From the NCBI GenBank assembly GCA_036172665.1, contig CM069877.1, forward strand, positions 17,571,001 through 17,635,000: a stretch of DNA of 64,000 nucleotides. Direction: 5' to 3'. Every line of letters starts with the position of its first letter. The first letter of the stretch is position 1. The notes beneath the pieces were generated by a model that was not told the origin of the DNA, searched no databases, and was given only the letters and a program-made list of their open reading frames with translations. The translations under genes were made by a program, and so were the position numbers. Shown here in pieces: positions 1 through 11,563 of this stretch. Origin of the DNA: Prosopocoilus inquinatus (lineage: Eukaryota > Arthropoda > Insecta > Coleoptera > Lucanidae).

Positions 1-1550
1 AACCACTATACAGGGTTTTTTTCTTTTTTTATGTACATAGTCGTTATGTATACTTTTGTAAAAAAAAAAAACAAGTCAATGCATTATGTAGAAGGCTATG
101 AGCATCAGATATACATCACAAAAAATTAAGATGCGTTGTTCCTTACATTGTTCCTCACAATAAGAGCGGGAATGTTCATTGAGTACACAAAATATTTTCA
201 AATGAATTTTATCAAGCTCCAGAAGTAGAAACGAATTGCTATTAATTTGACATTAATAACTGAAGATTTTTTACAGCTGACTGTTCTTTGAGTAGCTCGT
301 AACTTATTTTTTTTCCAGATGGAACATCTTAACGACCCAATGAAAATTTCATATCCTGTAAAAATATTAAAAACCAAAATGCAAAGGAGTGGCTTTCTCG
401 AATTACTTAAGATCGAATTACCATTTATAGGTTTACGAAGTAAAAAACAAAAAGAAATATCGTTATCGTGGAAACCGAAATTATCAAGAGATACATATTC
501 AAACTCACAATGATCTGTAAATTCCAAGTATGTAAAAATATATAGCTTGTTCCATTTAAAATAAGAAAGTTAATGTCACTTTAGATGAAACCAGAAGTCG
601 TACGGTGGCCAATGCTACGTTAGAAAATTCAGCTTTTTATTTAATTTCTGAATCCCGAATTTTATGTAAAATATAAAAATTCTAAAAGAGTGAACACATA
701 GCGTGACATCCCTTATTGTGCATTCGACGTAGCTTTATTATATTTTTTTTTCTTATTTTGATCTCTACTATCACCTACCAAACGGTGAACAAGCTTTTTA
801 TCATCACCCTGTATAAATGTGGATTGTTACCTAGACAACATCGTAGCTGAATATGTCAATCCTTTCTACGTGGATGGATAGAATTGATTTCTGTTGATAC
901 TTCATTAATCGAATGACCAACAGTTCCAACGTAACTTTTATAGAGCAATACAGCTAGTAATAGAAATTCTCTCATAATCTTACAAAAGAAAATTAATTAA
1001 ACAAAAAGAAATAATGAGTTTTCAAAATATTTTTTAAATTGATCTCTACCGCGTTCAACACTTTCTTGCTACAAGGTAATTAGCTTTCATTATTAAATTT
1101 GTAAGTAATTTTTGTAGTAATAATAATCCTTTGACGAAATATTAAATTATTAGCCATATTTTTGAAAGTGATCCAGTACAACTTTAAGGCATTTACGTAC
1201 TTCATATTACTGAATTAAAAAAAAAAAACATGTATAATTCAAGAAAAAAGTTAGCTATTATTTATTATAATAGATACTAAAACAAAACTTTTACCAATTT
1301 GCAGAATTTATGGAGTGATTTTATATATTTCTTTCTTATTTAATTCAAATCGGACTATAGTTATCTATGTCTTGTGGCATATTTTATCTTGCACCCGGTA
1401 TAGAAATGACAAGTTCAGGCTTTGTATAACTAGATTTATGGTAATTATTTTACACGTTTATACTTATCTAAATATTTTGTAATGCAGTGTAATTTCTTTT
1501 GTCATAATAATTTTTTCTATTAGGCATCTGTGTCATTTTTCGCAAATGCT
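1..1550. other. Anonymous AT-rich sequence, no gene seen
   Basis: Short frames here have no recognisable domain. A possible lone transposon terminus (cacccggtata) lies near 1391-1401 and resembles the ends of the TIR element at 13047-14044. An 'accctgtata' motif lies near 805. The same stretch recurs at 16259-17808. Confidence 0.6.
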
Positions 1551-1559
1551 ACGAATCGA

Positions 1560-1815
1560 AGTACGCAAACTGAAGCTGCGATGGGACCAGCTTCGCTGAC
1601 ACTGAAGTAAATACTTCAATTTTGTGTTAAAACTGAAGCATTTAGTAGCCGAAGTAAATACTTCAGAGTGAAGTAAACACTTCGATAATTTCCACACGAA
1701 TGCTATTTGCCGTAGTATCTTCCGGAAAATAATAGAACTTACTTCAGAGTGTAGAATGTTCTCAAAAACTGAAGTAAATACTACGAAGAAGATACTTCAA
1801 ACTGTAGCATTAGCA
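1560..1815. repeat. Cluster of GAAGTAAATACTTC-type palindromes
   Basis: The 14-base palindrome gaagtaaatacttc occurs exactly at about 1604 and 1651. Close variants (gaagtaaacacttc, gaagtaaatactac, gaagatacttc) are packed between 1604 and 1802. A related cluster in the complementary form (gtagtatttactc) lies at about 15085-15290. I read these as subterminal repeats of a DNA transposon, but no terminus was found. They recur at 17818-18073. Confidence 0.6.
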
Positions 1816-2084
1816 TTTACTTTGTTTTTATTCATACCACCCAATGTGTTTCATTTGTTTTGGGAGAAAACCCTCAAAATTGTTCCAACATTCTGCTATA
1901 ATTTTTCACCTAATACTTGCAATATTTTTGTTTTTTTTTTTTTTTACTTATAAGATTGAGATGTTGAATAATATGTATATTCCTTTTTCACACCTTCAAG
2001 GGACTTTTATTACATTTTTGCGTCGTAATATTTTATTCATCTCCTTGCTTATTAAAATTCCATATACCTAAAACTCGTACTGTT

Positions 2085-2862
2085 CTAGAGTCAAGAACTT
2101 TCGGAGGACCAAGGGCGCTTGCCGAGTGCCCGCCAATTTATGAAGCCGGACTGTTATATGAAACATAGTCACGAATACCAATAATGAATGTGTATTTAAC
2201 GTAAACTATGTACAAGTGTAATATCATCTATTAGGCGATACTGTTGCATTGCTCCTAGTTTGGCGTTTTTTGGTTCCTCGTACTGTAGGGCGACCTCTAG
2301 ACGGCGTGGAGGAGACGGCGGCAGCGGTGATACGGCCCGGGGAACCTAAACTTCTTGATGGGCCTCCCTTAACAATCGCCGTAGGTGGAGACACTTCTGG
2401 CGGCTCTTCTTGACGATCGGGTCTATTCGGCGTGCCGACTGAATTGTATGCTGGCCTATTCGGCTAACAGCTGCAGGTGCCTTCGTACGGGCCTATTCGA
2501 CTGACCGTGATGAAGTGCCGTGCTAGGCCCGTTGTCGAGTTTATAAAGGCCTGCTCTAATGATTCTGCTTAGAACGATCTTCTTGGTTTTCGACAAATCG
2601 GATAATTCCAGCTATGCTGGTGTGTGCGGCTGTAGTTAAAATTTTACGTGGAAATCGCTTTCTCAATGCGCTCCTTAATGAGCTTACTAATGCTCACGCT
2701 GCAGGGGTTTGGGGATTACGGCCCGGGATTAATTGCGCGGTCTCGTTTCGAGAAATTTCTGAGATGTTGACGTGCGTTTATGTGTTACTATGCTGCGTGC
2801 ACCACTACCCCCCTGCTAGTGGTCGAGTAGCGATCACGGTGAGTATCGATCGGGAAATCTGA
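2085..2862 (-). repeat. Probable LTR (3' side) of a degraded gypsy-type element
   Basis: This GC-richer block lies directly downstream, on the minus strand, of a gypsy pol fragment. A purine-rich tract (gaagcggaagaaggg, the complement of 2861-2875) precedes it, as expected for a polypurine tract. A TATA-like palindrome (tttataaa) lies near 2539-2546. Three copies of a ctattcgg motif occur at about 2421-2500. The exact LTR ends are not certain, because no second LTR is present for comparison. Confidence 0.5.
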
Positions 2863-2875
2863 CCCTTCTTCCGCT

Positions 2876-3770
2876 TCATGTGGTTCGGTTTTCATCTGGT
2901 TGTACTTCTTTTTCGTTGTTTGTTTTTGCAGGTCCGGCTTGATGTGTCGACGTGCTTTCGATGTATGCCGGTTTTAACCTGTCGGTGTATATTGTTGTCG
3001 GCTGCCCTTCTTTTTCCAGGGTGAAATGTTTCGGTTTTCTTTTGAGCACCTTGAATGGTCCTTCGTACGGTTTCTGTAGTGGTTTGAGTATGTTGTCGCG
3101 TCGTCCATGGACGTGTGTTGCAGTGGCGAGATTTTTGAAAATGAAAATTTTTCGCTCTCCGTGTATTGTACCGGATGAAGGTTGGAGTTTTCGGAAATGT
3201 TGTTTAAGTTGGTCCGCGAAGCTGGCTGGTTCGGTTGGTGTTTCTTGTTTGGTTTCATTCAGGAATTGTCCAGGTAATCGCAAGGGTTCCCCTAGTGTTA
3301 ATTCGGCAGCAGTTGTTCCGAGGTCTTCCTTCCAGGCGTTTCGGATACCGAGGAAAACTGTAGGTACTACCTTGGTTCATTGTTCTCCTGTGTGGCAGCG
3401 AATTGCGTCTTTGAGTTGGCGGTGGAATCGTTCTATCATCCCATTTGCTGCTGGGTGGTATGCTGTTGTTCGGATGCGTGCGAATCCTAGGAGGTTTCCG
3501 AGGTGTCGAAAGAGTTGAGATTCGAATTGTCGTCCCTGGTCGGTTGTTACTCGTAATGGGCTACCGAAGCGTGCTATCCACTGCGCGTAAAAGGCTTGTG
3601 CCACCGTTTCTGCTTCCATGTTTTTTAGGGGTATTGCTTCTGGCCATCTTGTGTAGCGATCGATGCATGTCAGAAAGTAGCGCTTGTTTTCGGAAACTAG
3701 TAACGGTCCGACCAAATCGATGTGGACATGCTCGAAGCAGTGTGAAGGGAGTTGAAAAGATTCAAGACTT
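2876..3770 (-). pseudogene. Gypsy (Ty3-type) pol fragment: integrase core and C-terminal domain
   Basis: The upstream part (3377-3715 and codons beyond it) has the integrase catalytic triad: D in FLTCIDRYTRWP, D in VTTDQGRQF and E in NGMIERFHRQL, with the expected 35 residues between the last two. The downstream part (2876-3283) is in the same frame and ends with a GPF-type C-terminal integrase segment (YEGPFKVLKR). One in-frame TGA at about 3377-3379, where relatives usually carry Trp, breaks the frame. Gag, protease, reverse transcriptase and the 5' LTR are missing, and homology fades into AT-rich DNA near 3770. It is therefore a 5'-truncated, dead copy. Confidence 0.9.
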
Positions 3771-4168
3771 ATATCTAAATTTGTTGATTTTGTTCATTTT
3801 AAATGTTGTGTTAAAGATTTTCTTGTAAGCGTCGTTCTCTCGTTTCTTTAATTCCTATTAATTAAAAGTAATTGTAATTTTATTTTTATTTTATTAAAAT
3901 TAATTCAAATAATTGACCTAGAATGAGTAGAGTATTTTGTGTTTATTTTCCAGGTGGAGTATTAAATAAATAGTGGTAAAAATTAAATAAAGCCCTCATC
4001 ATAATAATTGCTTTCAAAAACCCCAATAGCGGAAGGGAAACGCGTAATCGTAGTGTAATGTATGATCGGAGACGTACACAGCGCCGTCTTGGCAGTTGCC
4101 TAACGTCGCGACGGCGGACGGTACGCACGAATTCGACCGACGCTCGCATGCAGCAGGCGTCGCATTTA

Positions 4169-4430
4169 AGGCTGCCCACACATTCATGAAGCAAGAACGC
4201 TTTAAAGCAAAACGTTTTTGACTAATCTTGTTAGAACTAGCTTTCTCAGTGCTTTAAATAGGACCAAACACACACTGGTTTAACAAAACAAAAAGCAGTT
4301 TAAAGCACGCTAAAACAATTGCAGTCAAAACGTTTTCACTTACAGCGTTTTGCTGTAAAGCACGTTAAAGCGATTGCAGTCAAAACGTTTTTACTTAAAG
4401 CGTTTCGATCTGTGAATGTGTTTTTCACGT
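4169..4430. mobile_element. MITE-like repeat with internal tandem and inverted motifs
   Basis: The left end reads tta-aggctgcccacacattca, and a complementary tgaatgtg closes the block near 4413-4422. Between them, 'taaagcacg(c/t)taaa' and 'attgcagtcaaaacgtttt' are repeated at about 4300-4345 and 4356-4400, and the inverted motif gctttaaagc is present. The TTA-plus-GG terminus resembles the Harbinger-type MITEs elsewhere in this window. The right boundary is uncertain. Confidence 0.5.
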
Positions 4431-4486
4431 GAAACTAAATATTAAGCAACAAAAAAAAAATTTTCTGCTGAAGACATTTTTTCGTC

Positions 4487-4740
4487 CTAAACTATTTCGC
4501 TTTTCTTTAGCAGAGAGAGACGCGTGTATCTTCTTTCGATGAAACAAGAAAAAAGAAGAGAAAATAATGCAACGGACAAAGCGTAGTACAGGTTCCATAG
4601 GTTTTCAGAGTATTTTTTAACCATTTCTTCATTTACAGAATGCATCCAATAGCGTTTTCTTTTATTACTTATCTCTCCTATTGCACACATTTGCAAAAAC
4701 TGCCACAGACTCATCGTCCGAAGTCATTGTAACAACTAAT
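4487..4740 (-). pseudogene. Possible Harbinger-type transposase N-terminus, broken
   Basis: Reading leftward from about 4728 gives an acidic start (MTSDDES), a basic stretch, and then in another frame KRKRYWMHSVNEE. This order (M-x-SDDE, RR/KR-rich, YW-V/M-H) resembles the N-terminus of HARBI1-like transposases. A frameshift separates the two parts and nothing downstream is recognisable. The assignment rests on a short motif only. Confidence 0.35.
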
Positions 4741-5399
4741 TATAATAGCGAGTTTAATAAAAAAAAGAAATTAATTATGGCAGCGAGCAAAGGCATTTTT
4801 CTAAAAATCGTAAGATATATTTGTACGATTTAGTTTAATTATACGGAACATTTTTTTATCTCTTCGATATTACGTCGCATTGCTTTATAATGCAGTAAAA
4901 CGTTTTCCGAGATATTTCGATGGATCCATACTTTATCCCAACCCTGTATAGGTTCACAAGTTGCGCCGAATTTAACAATTAAATAGAACTAAAGTAAAAG
5001 TTTTGATAATGAAACGCCTATTTGAGGTAAACAAAATTAATAAATTACAATTCTAAATGATACTGTATGTCAAATCAACGGAAATTTTAACAGATGCAAA
5101 GAAGAAAACAAATCAAAACCAGTGTTCAAATTACAAGATTTTAGGATGTTATGATCATAGACTTCAGGATTTCAGGCTTTCCAGAGCATTGCAGACGAAT
5201 GAGACAGTTTTAGCTAAAGTAATATAAGTACAACTTTTATTACGAAGATTTGTACAAAGCTTTAAACAAAATCTGTGCCAATTAAAAAAGAGATATATTT
5301 CTTTTTAAACGTACGTAAAGAGCACGACCTTAACGAATTCGATATACTGTTCCACGTAACAGGACCAGAGTACGAAAAGATCTAGTAAATAGTGTTTAA

Positions 5400-5527
5400 G
5401 GTCCGGTTTTTCCATCACAGTTTAACTTTAAGCTTCGTTTTATTCCCATGGTAACAATTGTAAGGACAATTGTTTCCACAGGAATAAAACGGGGCTTAAA
5501 GTTAAACCCCAATTGAAAAACTAGCCC
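5400..5527. mobile_element. 128-bp hairpin MITE
   Basis: The whole block is a near-palindrome. The left arm (5400-5460) and right arm (5466-5527) pair through ggtccggtttttc/gaaaaactagccc, gtttaactttaag and cgttttattcc, with a small loop around 5461-5465. It is flanked by TTA-like bases, as in the other Harbinger-like MITEs here. It overlaps the 3' end of the LINE fragment at 5521-6300. Confidence 0.8.
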
Positions 5528-6300
5528 TTAGAGTGTTTAGGTAGGATAAAGTTATTTTTAAAACGAGTATTAACTTCATGTATACAGTCATACTTAGGTA
5601 ACTTCTTGGACAAATATGAAGGCTTAGAGCTTTTGACAATTTTAATAAGAAAAACTCCAAAATGCAATTTTCTTCGATTTTTCATATTCAACCATTTGAG
5701 ATCACTCAATTTATGCGAAACATGATCAAAATGACGAAGAAGAGTCTAATACAAGCATTCTAAACCCTCTGAATGCGGGCCATGTTAATGAGTCTATACA
5801 TATATATTCCATATACATCATCACAATAATTAAAATGACTCAAAACTAAAGAATCAATAAAGAATTAGTGGTGAATAGATAAAACAGCGACATCCTACAA
5901 TCGCTTAAATTTTTTTTTAGAATTTTACGTAAATTAACGTCAATGAAATGCCTATTGGTATAGAGTATACGAAGTGAACAATAAGATTTTTTTAACATTT
6001 TATTAATGTCATCGCGAAACCTCAATTCAGAATCCATATACAGGCCAAGATTTCTTGCAGTATCAGAAATAAACAGAGGCTTGCCCATAATAGTAAGGCT
6101 ATATTCAGCAGTCCTTACATTTCTTGCTACCAACAATTAAAAGACATGATTTTGAGGCATTAATAAATAAATTATGAATTTGTGCTTTATGAATAAAATT
6201 ATTCAAGTCTTCATTAATTAAGTCAAAATCGGTTGCGACACTATTAAAAGAGAACTGTTTATAAATTTGGGTATATCATCAGCATATAATAAAATTTATT
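5521..6300 (-). pseudogene. Decayed non-LTR retrotransposon (LINE) reverse transcriptase 3' part
   Basis: On the minus strand a YADD active-site coding stretch appears near 6285. A thumb-type segment follows (ARNLGLYMDSELRF, 5846-6136), then a C-terminal piece (LKWLNMKNRRKLH, 5521-5709), in different frames. Both pieces match corresponding parts of the LINE at 35640-37563 (VKNLGLYIDTNLRF; LTWLNMKTRRLLH), so they are the same family. At about 5874-5905 the sequence resembles the outer arm of the inverted repeat at 15601-15863, so a second element may be inserted here. Confidence 0.85.
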
Positions 6301-8235
6301 AAAAAGTGTCAACAGATTAATTAATTTAAATTTATTACATATATTTTTAATTTTAATCAACAATTTGATAAAACAAAATTCTTTTACCTGGGAGTCCGGT
6401 AGTAGGGATTATCGTTTAATATTGTAAAAATTCTAAAAAAATATTTTCCTCCATATTACTATTTTTATTGTGTAACAATTAGCTAAAAACAAGGCGATAA
6501 GATCTAACAAATGTGTTTTTTAAGTGATAACACGCAAGTAACCTTACTCTGTGCCTTTGGATCTTTGAGTGGCGCGCAAGGGAACGACGGACTACTCTTC
6601 ACGTCTTCACACTGTGCCTTAACTTTCACCCATCTTATTCTCAGATTGGACTGACAACTGAGTGACTCAAGATACATCTTACATTTATGAATTCAAAATA
6701 ACTTTTATGAATTAGTTACCCCTTAGTACCTTAAACTTGAATGAGTCACAAATATCTCTAAGGTTTTCTTTTTGTTTATTTCGAGAGAAATAAGACACTA
6801 AATAATAAAAAATCAGTTTATTTTCTACTTCTTCTACTTTCAGTAACAAAACATACGTAATTTAGAAGCGAAATTAATTTTGATAATACAAAAGGGAGAC
6901 GCAGAAAATCCTGACTCAGGGCCTGGGTAATATTTTATTACCCGTGATTATTATCTTACCCCTTTTTCGCACTCAGTCTTCTCACATCCCTAAATAATTA
7001 TAGAAACACATTTTAAAAGTTACTTTACAGACATTTGAATTTCCTTTGATCTCTATGACCAAACATTTTAATTTATTCCGCATTGTGTGAGCCTCAGATG
7101 GTTCAATGTTCAAATTAAAATATGAAAGAGCGGTCACACACCTGAGGGGTTCCCACAACAAAGCCTCCGCCCCCGTGAATATACGTAACTCGGGCCGAAG
7201 TTCTTTTACAACACGCGCCAATTATTTATTTACGGCACCTTTTCTTCTCCGATTTAAAAATCGAGGTGAGCACCGCCGGTTTTTTTCCTTTTACTCCGTT
7301 TACTAATCCCCTTCCCCTCACGATAAAAAAATTAAAGAAAAATAATGAAGACGTCAAAACGAAACACTTAATTATAGTTTCGATTAAATTCAAAATTAGG
7401 ATAATTGCTACTTTCTTCTTTTTTGTTTGTGGAACTTGAAGCGAGGGGGGAGAACGAGGGAGTGGGGGTTAAATAAATTCACGGATGTTTAATAATTGCA
7501 GTCATCATACATTGCAACGGAGCATGTAATTTAGGAGTAATTAGGGATAAAACCGAGGAAAAGACGCTTCTCTGCAAAATCGTCACGAGAGGGTGGTCGA
7601 ATTTATTAATAGCTAACGTGTCGTGCAAATTTCAGAAGGTAAGTAATGCAATTTGTTCTCTTTATTATTTCTTTGTAGCGACCCACGAGCGCCTCCACCA
7701 CAAAAATAAAATTTTGCGGCCATTTAATTGCAAGAAAACCAAGGAGCATCGGTTACTGACTTGAAAACAATTCAAAGCCCTTTTAAAAAATGTAACAGAC
7801 ATCGGTTTATCAAAATATAACGAAAAAGCGGTTCCTCCACCACAATTAATTGAATACTATGACTCTGAGTCATCTGTTTATAAAAAGAAACCGGTGGATT
7901 CTTGGCTGCTCCACCAAAAAAAAAAGATTGGTTCGCTACACTCTAAGAGCGGCTCCACCAACAAAGCAAAGCAAATCCCTTGTATAACGACGAAATGTGG
8001 CTCCTACCATTCTTTCCGATATCTCAATGGGCGCCTTTGTATTCAAATAATATGCCACAAAAAGAAAAATTGAAAAACGAATGCACTACTTTCCTAATGC
8101 TTTTCTATAATAGAAACTTAGAAATCATTTCCTGTTAAACAATCAAAAAAAGAAACAAGAAAACAATAGATAAAGTGCAGTCCTCTTCCCTACAAAAACA
8201 AATTTGTCATTTAGTAAAACGGTGTTGCGGTGTTG
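6301..8235. other. No gene recognised
   Basis: Mostly anonymous AT-rich DNA, with a slightly GC-richer patch at 7130-7320. A consensus-like donor (aag|gtaagtaat) lies near 7637, but no exon could be built around it. The motif 'ctccacca' recurs at about 7692, 7834, 7910 and 7950, with variants of preceding bases. The same stretch recurs at 22559-24493. Confidence 0.5.
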
Positions 8236-8475
8236 TCTTGGGTGGTCTTTAAAAAGAGCTTTTCACTTATATATAACATACCAGAAACATTTCTATTTTT
8301 ACTGGAGAGATTAACAGAAACATAAATTAATTTCATAAAATTAGTGGGCTATGAAATTAAAAAGCAATGCGAAAGCTTAAAGATATGTCGTAAGTAATTC
8401 TGTAAAATAACGAAACCATACTAAAGGTCATAAATGAAAAAAGTAAAGAAAGCAAACTTAAAGTTCAGGTAAATT

Positions 8476-8845
8476 TAAAGAAATTGTTTAATATGACGAC
8501 CATTCTGTTTCACACACTTTGACACCTTATTCTAACAGAGTTTCAGATGCTACAAAGCGTGTTTTCGTTTAATGATCTTAGCACATCCAGTATTCTTTGT
8601 TCTAAAATTCCCCGAGGCGGTTCAAAATTAAATACTTCGTTTTCAGTGGTACACCAAAATGAAAGTCAATGGGGGTAAGGTCTGGTGATCTCGCAAACCA
8701 TTTTTCTGGTCCATTATATGAAAGCACTCTCATTAAAGTTTTCTCTCAAAAAAATGTACAATGTGTAATGGGCCGGGCAACCATCCTGCTGAATCCAGTT
8801 GTTTTGCATGTCGTCAGGATTAATGATTTGCCTTAAAGCAGGTAT
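8476..8845 (-). pseudogene. Decayed mariner/Tc1-like transposase
   Basis: Minus-strand frames give NWIQQDGCPAHY (about 8765-8805), followed by WFARSPDLTPIDF (about 8660-8700). These are the hallmark second-Asp and third-catalytic-residue regions of DDE_3 (mariner/IS630-Tc1) transposases. Next comes a stretch reading GILEQRILDVLRSLNENT near 8555-8615. The parts lie in different frames and carry several stops, so this is a fossil. Confidence 0.8.
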
Positions 8846-8877
8846 TTTTTCGTTTGTTAGTAGTTCCTAGGGATGGC

Positions 8878-9030
8878 AAAAAAATTATATATCGATATAT
8901 CGACTCATATGATATATCGTTGACCATGTATCGATATATTGGATATATCGTTAAAACATATCTATGTTTTCATATATCGATAAATAGATATATCGATGTA
9001 TTCATATATCAATATATTTAACTGATTTCA
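8878..9030. repeat. Low-complexity atatcgat array
   Basis: At least ten copies of (at)atatcgat(at) in both directions. The block opens with tagggatggcaaaa, which resembles a hAT terminal repeat. The matching other end was not found. Confidence 0.7.
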
Positions 9031-10556
9031 ATTTATTAGAAGGCAGATTTTATTTTAATATACTCGCCCAAAAATGAATAACGTAAAAACTAATAAAATT
9101 TATACATATTACGAAGTAATAATATGGTAGTACAATTCTACTACCATCCTAAGGTAAAATATTTCCAAATTTTGCTTTTCCTTGGTGATATTACGATTTT
9201 CTTTGTTAAATAATTCAACACAAGCCACAATTAAAAAAAAAACAATAATTTCAAAACCACACTTCAGAAGTCAATTCGTTACTTCCGCAAGTCACAAGAA
9301 CAAATACGAAAAAAGCTTTGTCGGTCGTTTATAAAACCATTGATGTAATTTATTCGGGGATTTACATGGCTAATCTTTAAAAATAGATTTTATGGATTTC
9401 TGCAAAAGTTCAAAATAATTTATCTTCTTTACTACAGGACAGGTGTAAAATGAAAGAAATTAAAATACTATATTTAAAGTGCAGTGTCCGAGATGCCAAT
9501 GGTGAGCACCGAAATGTGGACGCAGTGTATATTTTATGCATACATATGTATACCCCTGCTTCAAAGTAAGTCGGCACTATTGCTAACTATCGTATTTCTA
9601 CAGTTACAGAGTTGCTCAAATTAGCAAATTTGTTTGACCTGTTCCGCTCATTACAAATATGAAAGCAGAAAAACAATTGAATGTAAAGTTTACGAGATAT
9701 CTTTTGTTACATGTTTTCTTTTAATGGAACACCTTAGATATTACCATCGTGGATGAAAGAAAATTGAATTCTAGTAATAAGTCTTCATGTACGCCCTATT
9801 TGAAAAATATATAATTGAGATATGTCAACTTAAAATTAACAAGGAGCGTATAAGATATAATAAATTATTTTGCCACCCCACGTCTATTGCACTGCATTTT
9901 ATCACAACCTAACTCTATTAGACAAAATGTAGTAGATAACGTAGTACAGCTGACATAGTAAAGTTTTATCATATGCAATCCAAATTTGTTAAAATGATAT
10001 AAAGTTGTCTTATACGCATTTTAAAACGATATAATACAACTTTACATCATTTTAACCATTACAGAATGAGTATAATACAATGTTATTCTAGCTGCACTAT
10101 GTTGTTTACTACTACTGACTAATAAAATTGGATTAAGATAAAATGCGTTGTAATACACACAAAGTTGTACAAAATCATTCGAAATACCGTATTTTATAAA
10201 CCTGATGTAAAGTTGCATTTTATACGCATATTAAAATGGGTATAATACCGCCTTACGTGACTAGCGGTATTATTATTATTTGTACATAGGGCAGCGTTTC
10301 CCAAACTTTTACGTTTCGCGACCCCCTTTTGAGCTGTATTATGATTCACGCCCCCCTTCTCCGCCCCGTCGAACCTCGAACTTGAAGACTGATGCTGATC
10401 AAATGTTTTCATAGTACTTTTTAAATATTTGAGACTCACATTATATTTCATAACTGACAGTTACAGCACATTTGTTTTATTGAAACTTGTTTGCATATCC
10501 TGCAATGCATTGACTCGTTTTTTTCTGAAACTAAACTTGGGAATATTTGCATTGTA

Positions 10557-10760
10557 CGGTCGCAAGCAATAAATTTTGGTAGTCATTGATTGTTAAAGAT
10601 TTGTACTTGACTCGTATTTGATTAAAAATTAAAATTTTATTTATTTGCGACCCTTTTTTGGCACAATGAAAAAAAATTTATAACGAACATTTCAAATTTA
10701 CGGAATTGAAACTAACGTTTTTATTTGACAGTGACTACCAAAATTTATTGCTTACGACAG
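10557..10760. mobile_element. 204-bp Tc1/mariner-type MITE nested in the hAT
   Basis: The ends c(g)gtcgcaagcaataaa and tttattgcttacgacag are inverted copies extending through ttttggtagtca. TA dinucleotides flank both sides. No coding sequence. Confidence 0.8.
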
Positions 10761-10800
10761 TACATATGTTCAACGTAAAAAAAAACTCATGGTATATGTA

Positions 10801-11014
10801 CAGTCACGAGTATTAAATTTTGGTAGTAACTCACAAGTAAAACGTTTCAATTTCAATTCCAAAAATAGAAATTTTCATAATTAATAAATAAATTAAATAC
10901 TTAAGAGACTATTCCTAGCATTCAAAATTAAGAATCTCCTTAGTTTCAATAAAATACAAGTTCAGTGACAAATTTTGACAAGTAAGAACGACCAAAATTT
11001 ATTGCTTACCTCTG
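10801..11014. mobile_element. Second copy of the same MITE family in the hAT
   Basis: It starts at cagtcacgagtattaaat and ends at tttattgcttacctctg, with TA on the left and TG on the right. It is more diverged than its neighbour at 10557-10760 and lies only 40 bp away. Confidence 0.7.
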
Positions 11015-11563
11015 TGTATATGCAATCTCTTGTAAAAAAATAGTATGATAAATTTTTATTTTATTGTGCTGCGCCCCCATTTGAAGACTTACGCCCACAG
11101 TTTGGGAAACGCTGACATAGGGTAATAAAGTTAGGTTATGATAAAGTAGGATACAATACACGTAGGGATGTACAAAATAATCTAAAATACCATATTTTTA
11201 CATCACTAGAGGTGACCAATAAATTAAATCATTATTATTACAGTAAAAGAGAAGAGACTTCTTGTCAAATTTAAACTGATATGTCTCAGTTATATGTCAT
11301 ATTTTTTTCAAATATGGCGCACATAAAAAGTTATTACTAGAATTCAATTTTCTTTCGTTTACCATGATAATATACAGGTGTTCCATTAAAAGAAATCATG
11401 TAACAAAAGATATCTCGAAAACTTTACATTCCATTGTTTCTCTATTTTCATATTTGTATTGAGCGGAACAGGTCAAATAAATTTACTAATTTGAATGACT
11501 CTGTAGCTCTGAAAATAAAAAAGTTAGCAATGGTGCCGACTTACTTTGAAACAGGGTATATAT

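Larger units (their letters stand above)
1..8235. repeat. Large direct duplication, copy A1 (left end outside window)
   Basis: This segment reappears at 16259-24493 with a constant offset of 16,258 bp. Every block I compared is identical, including non-coding DNA, homopolymer runs and broken transposon frames. The match stops after 8235: the next bases (tcttgggtgg) differ from those after 24493 (cctcttccgc). The right boundary falls at a small tandem cggtgttg-cggtgttg. The left boundary cannot be seen because the window opens inside the copy. Identity at this level over neutral sequence means a very recent duplication or a haplotype duplication in the assembly. Confidence 0.97.
10292..11114. 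mobile_element. Non-autonomous hAT element with perfect 8-bp target duplication
   Basis: The terminal inverted repeats are cagcgtttcccaaact at the left and agtttgggaaacgctg at the right. The flanking 8-bp sequences are identical (acataggg at 10284-10291 and 11115-11122), as expected for hAT transposition. At 823 bp it has no transposase frame, but it carries two small TA-flanked MITEs. Confidence 0.93.
9551..11563. mobile_element. Foldback-type element with ~370-440-bp inverted arms, split by a hAT insertion
   Basis: The left arm, about 9551-9921, is the reverse complement of the right arm, about 11121-11563, with scattered differences. Examples are cttcaaagtaagtcggcac with gtgccgacttactttgaaa, tgacctgttccgctca with tgagcggaacaggtca, and aacctaactctatta with taataaagttaggtt. 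The ends read tacccctg and cagggta. The hAT element at 10292-11114 was inserted in the interior later. No coding frame is seen. A related copy of the arm lies at about 60480-60760. Confidence 0.85.

Noticed and set aside
198..513. Overlapping open frames on both strands near the left edge, repeated at 16456-16785
   Set aside because: They are identical in both copies only because the DNA is duplicated. No domain, no splice context and AT-rich composition suggest chance.
2614..2862. Plus-strand frame of 82 codons
   Set aside because: It lies inside the probable gypsy LTR and shows no homology I recognise.
2952..3828. Plus-strand frames of 188 and 127 codons
   Set aside because: They are antisense shadows of the gypsy integrase on the minus strand.
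7620..7680. Donor-like aag|gtaagtaat as part of a gene
   Set aside because: No upstream coding frame or matching acceptor and exon could be found.
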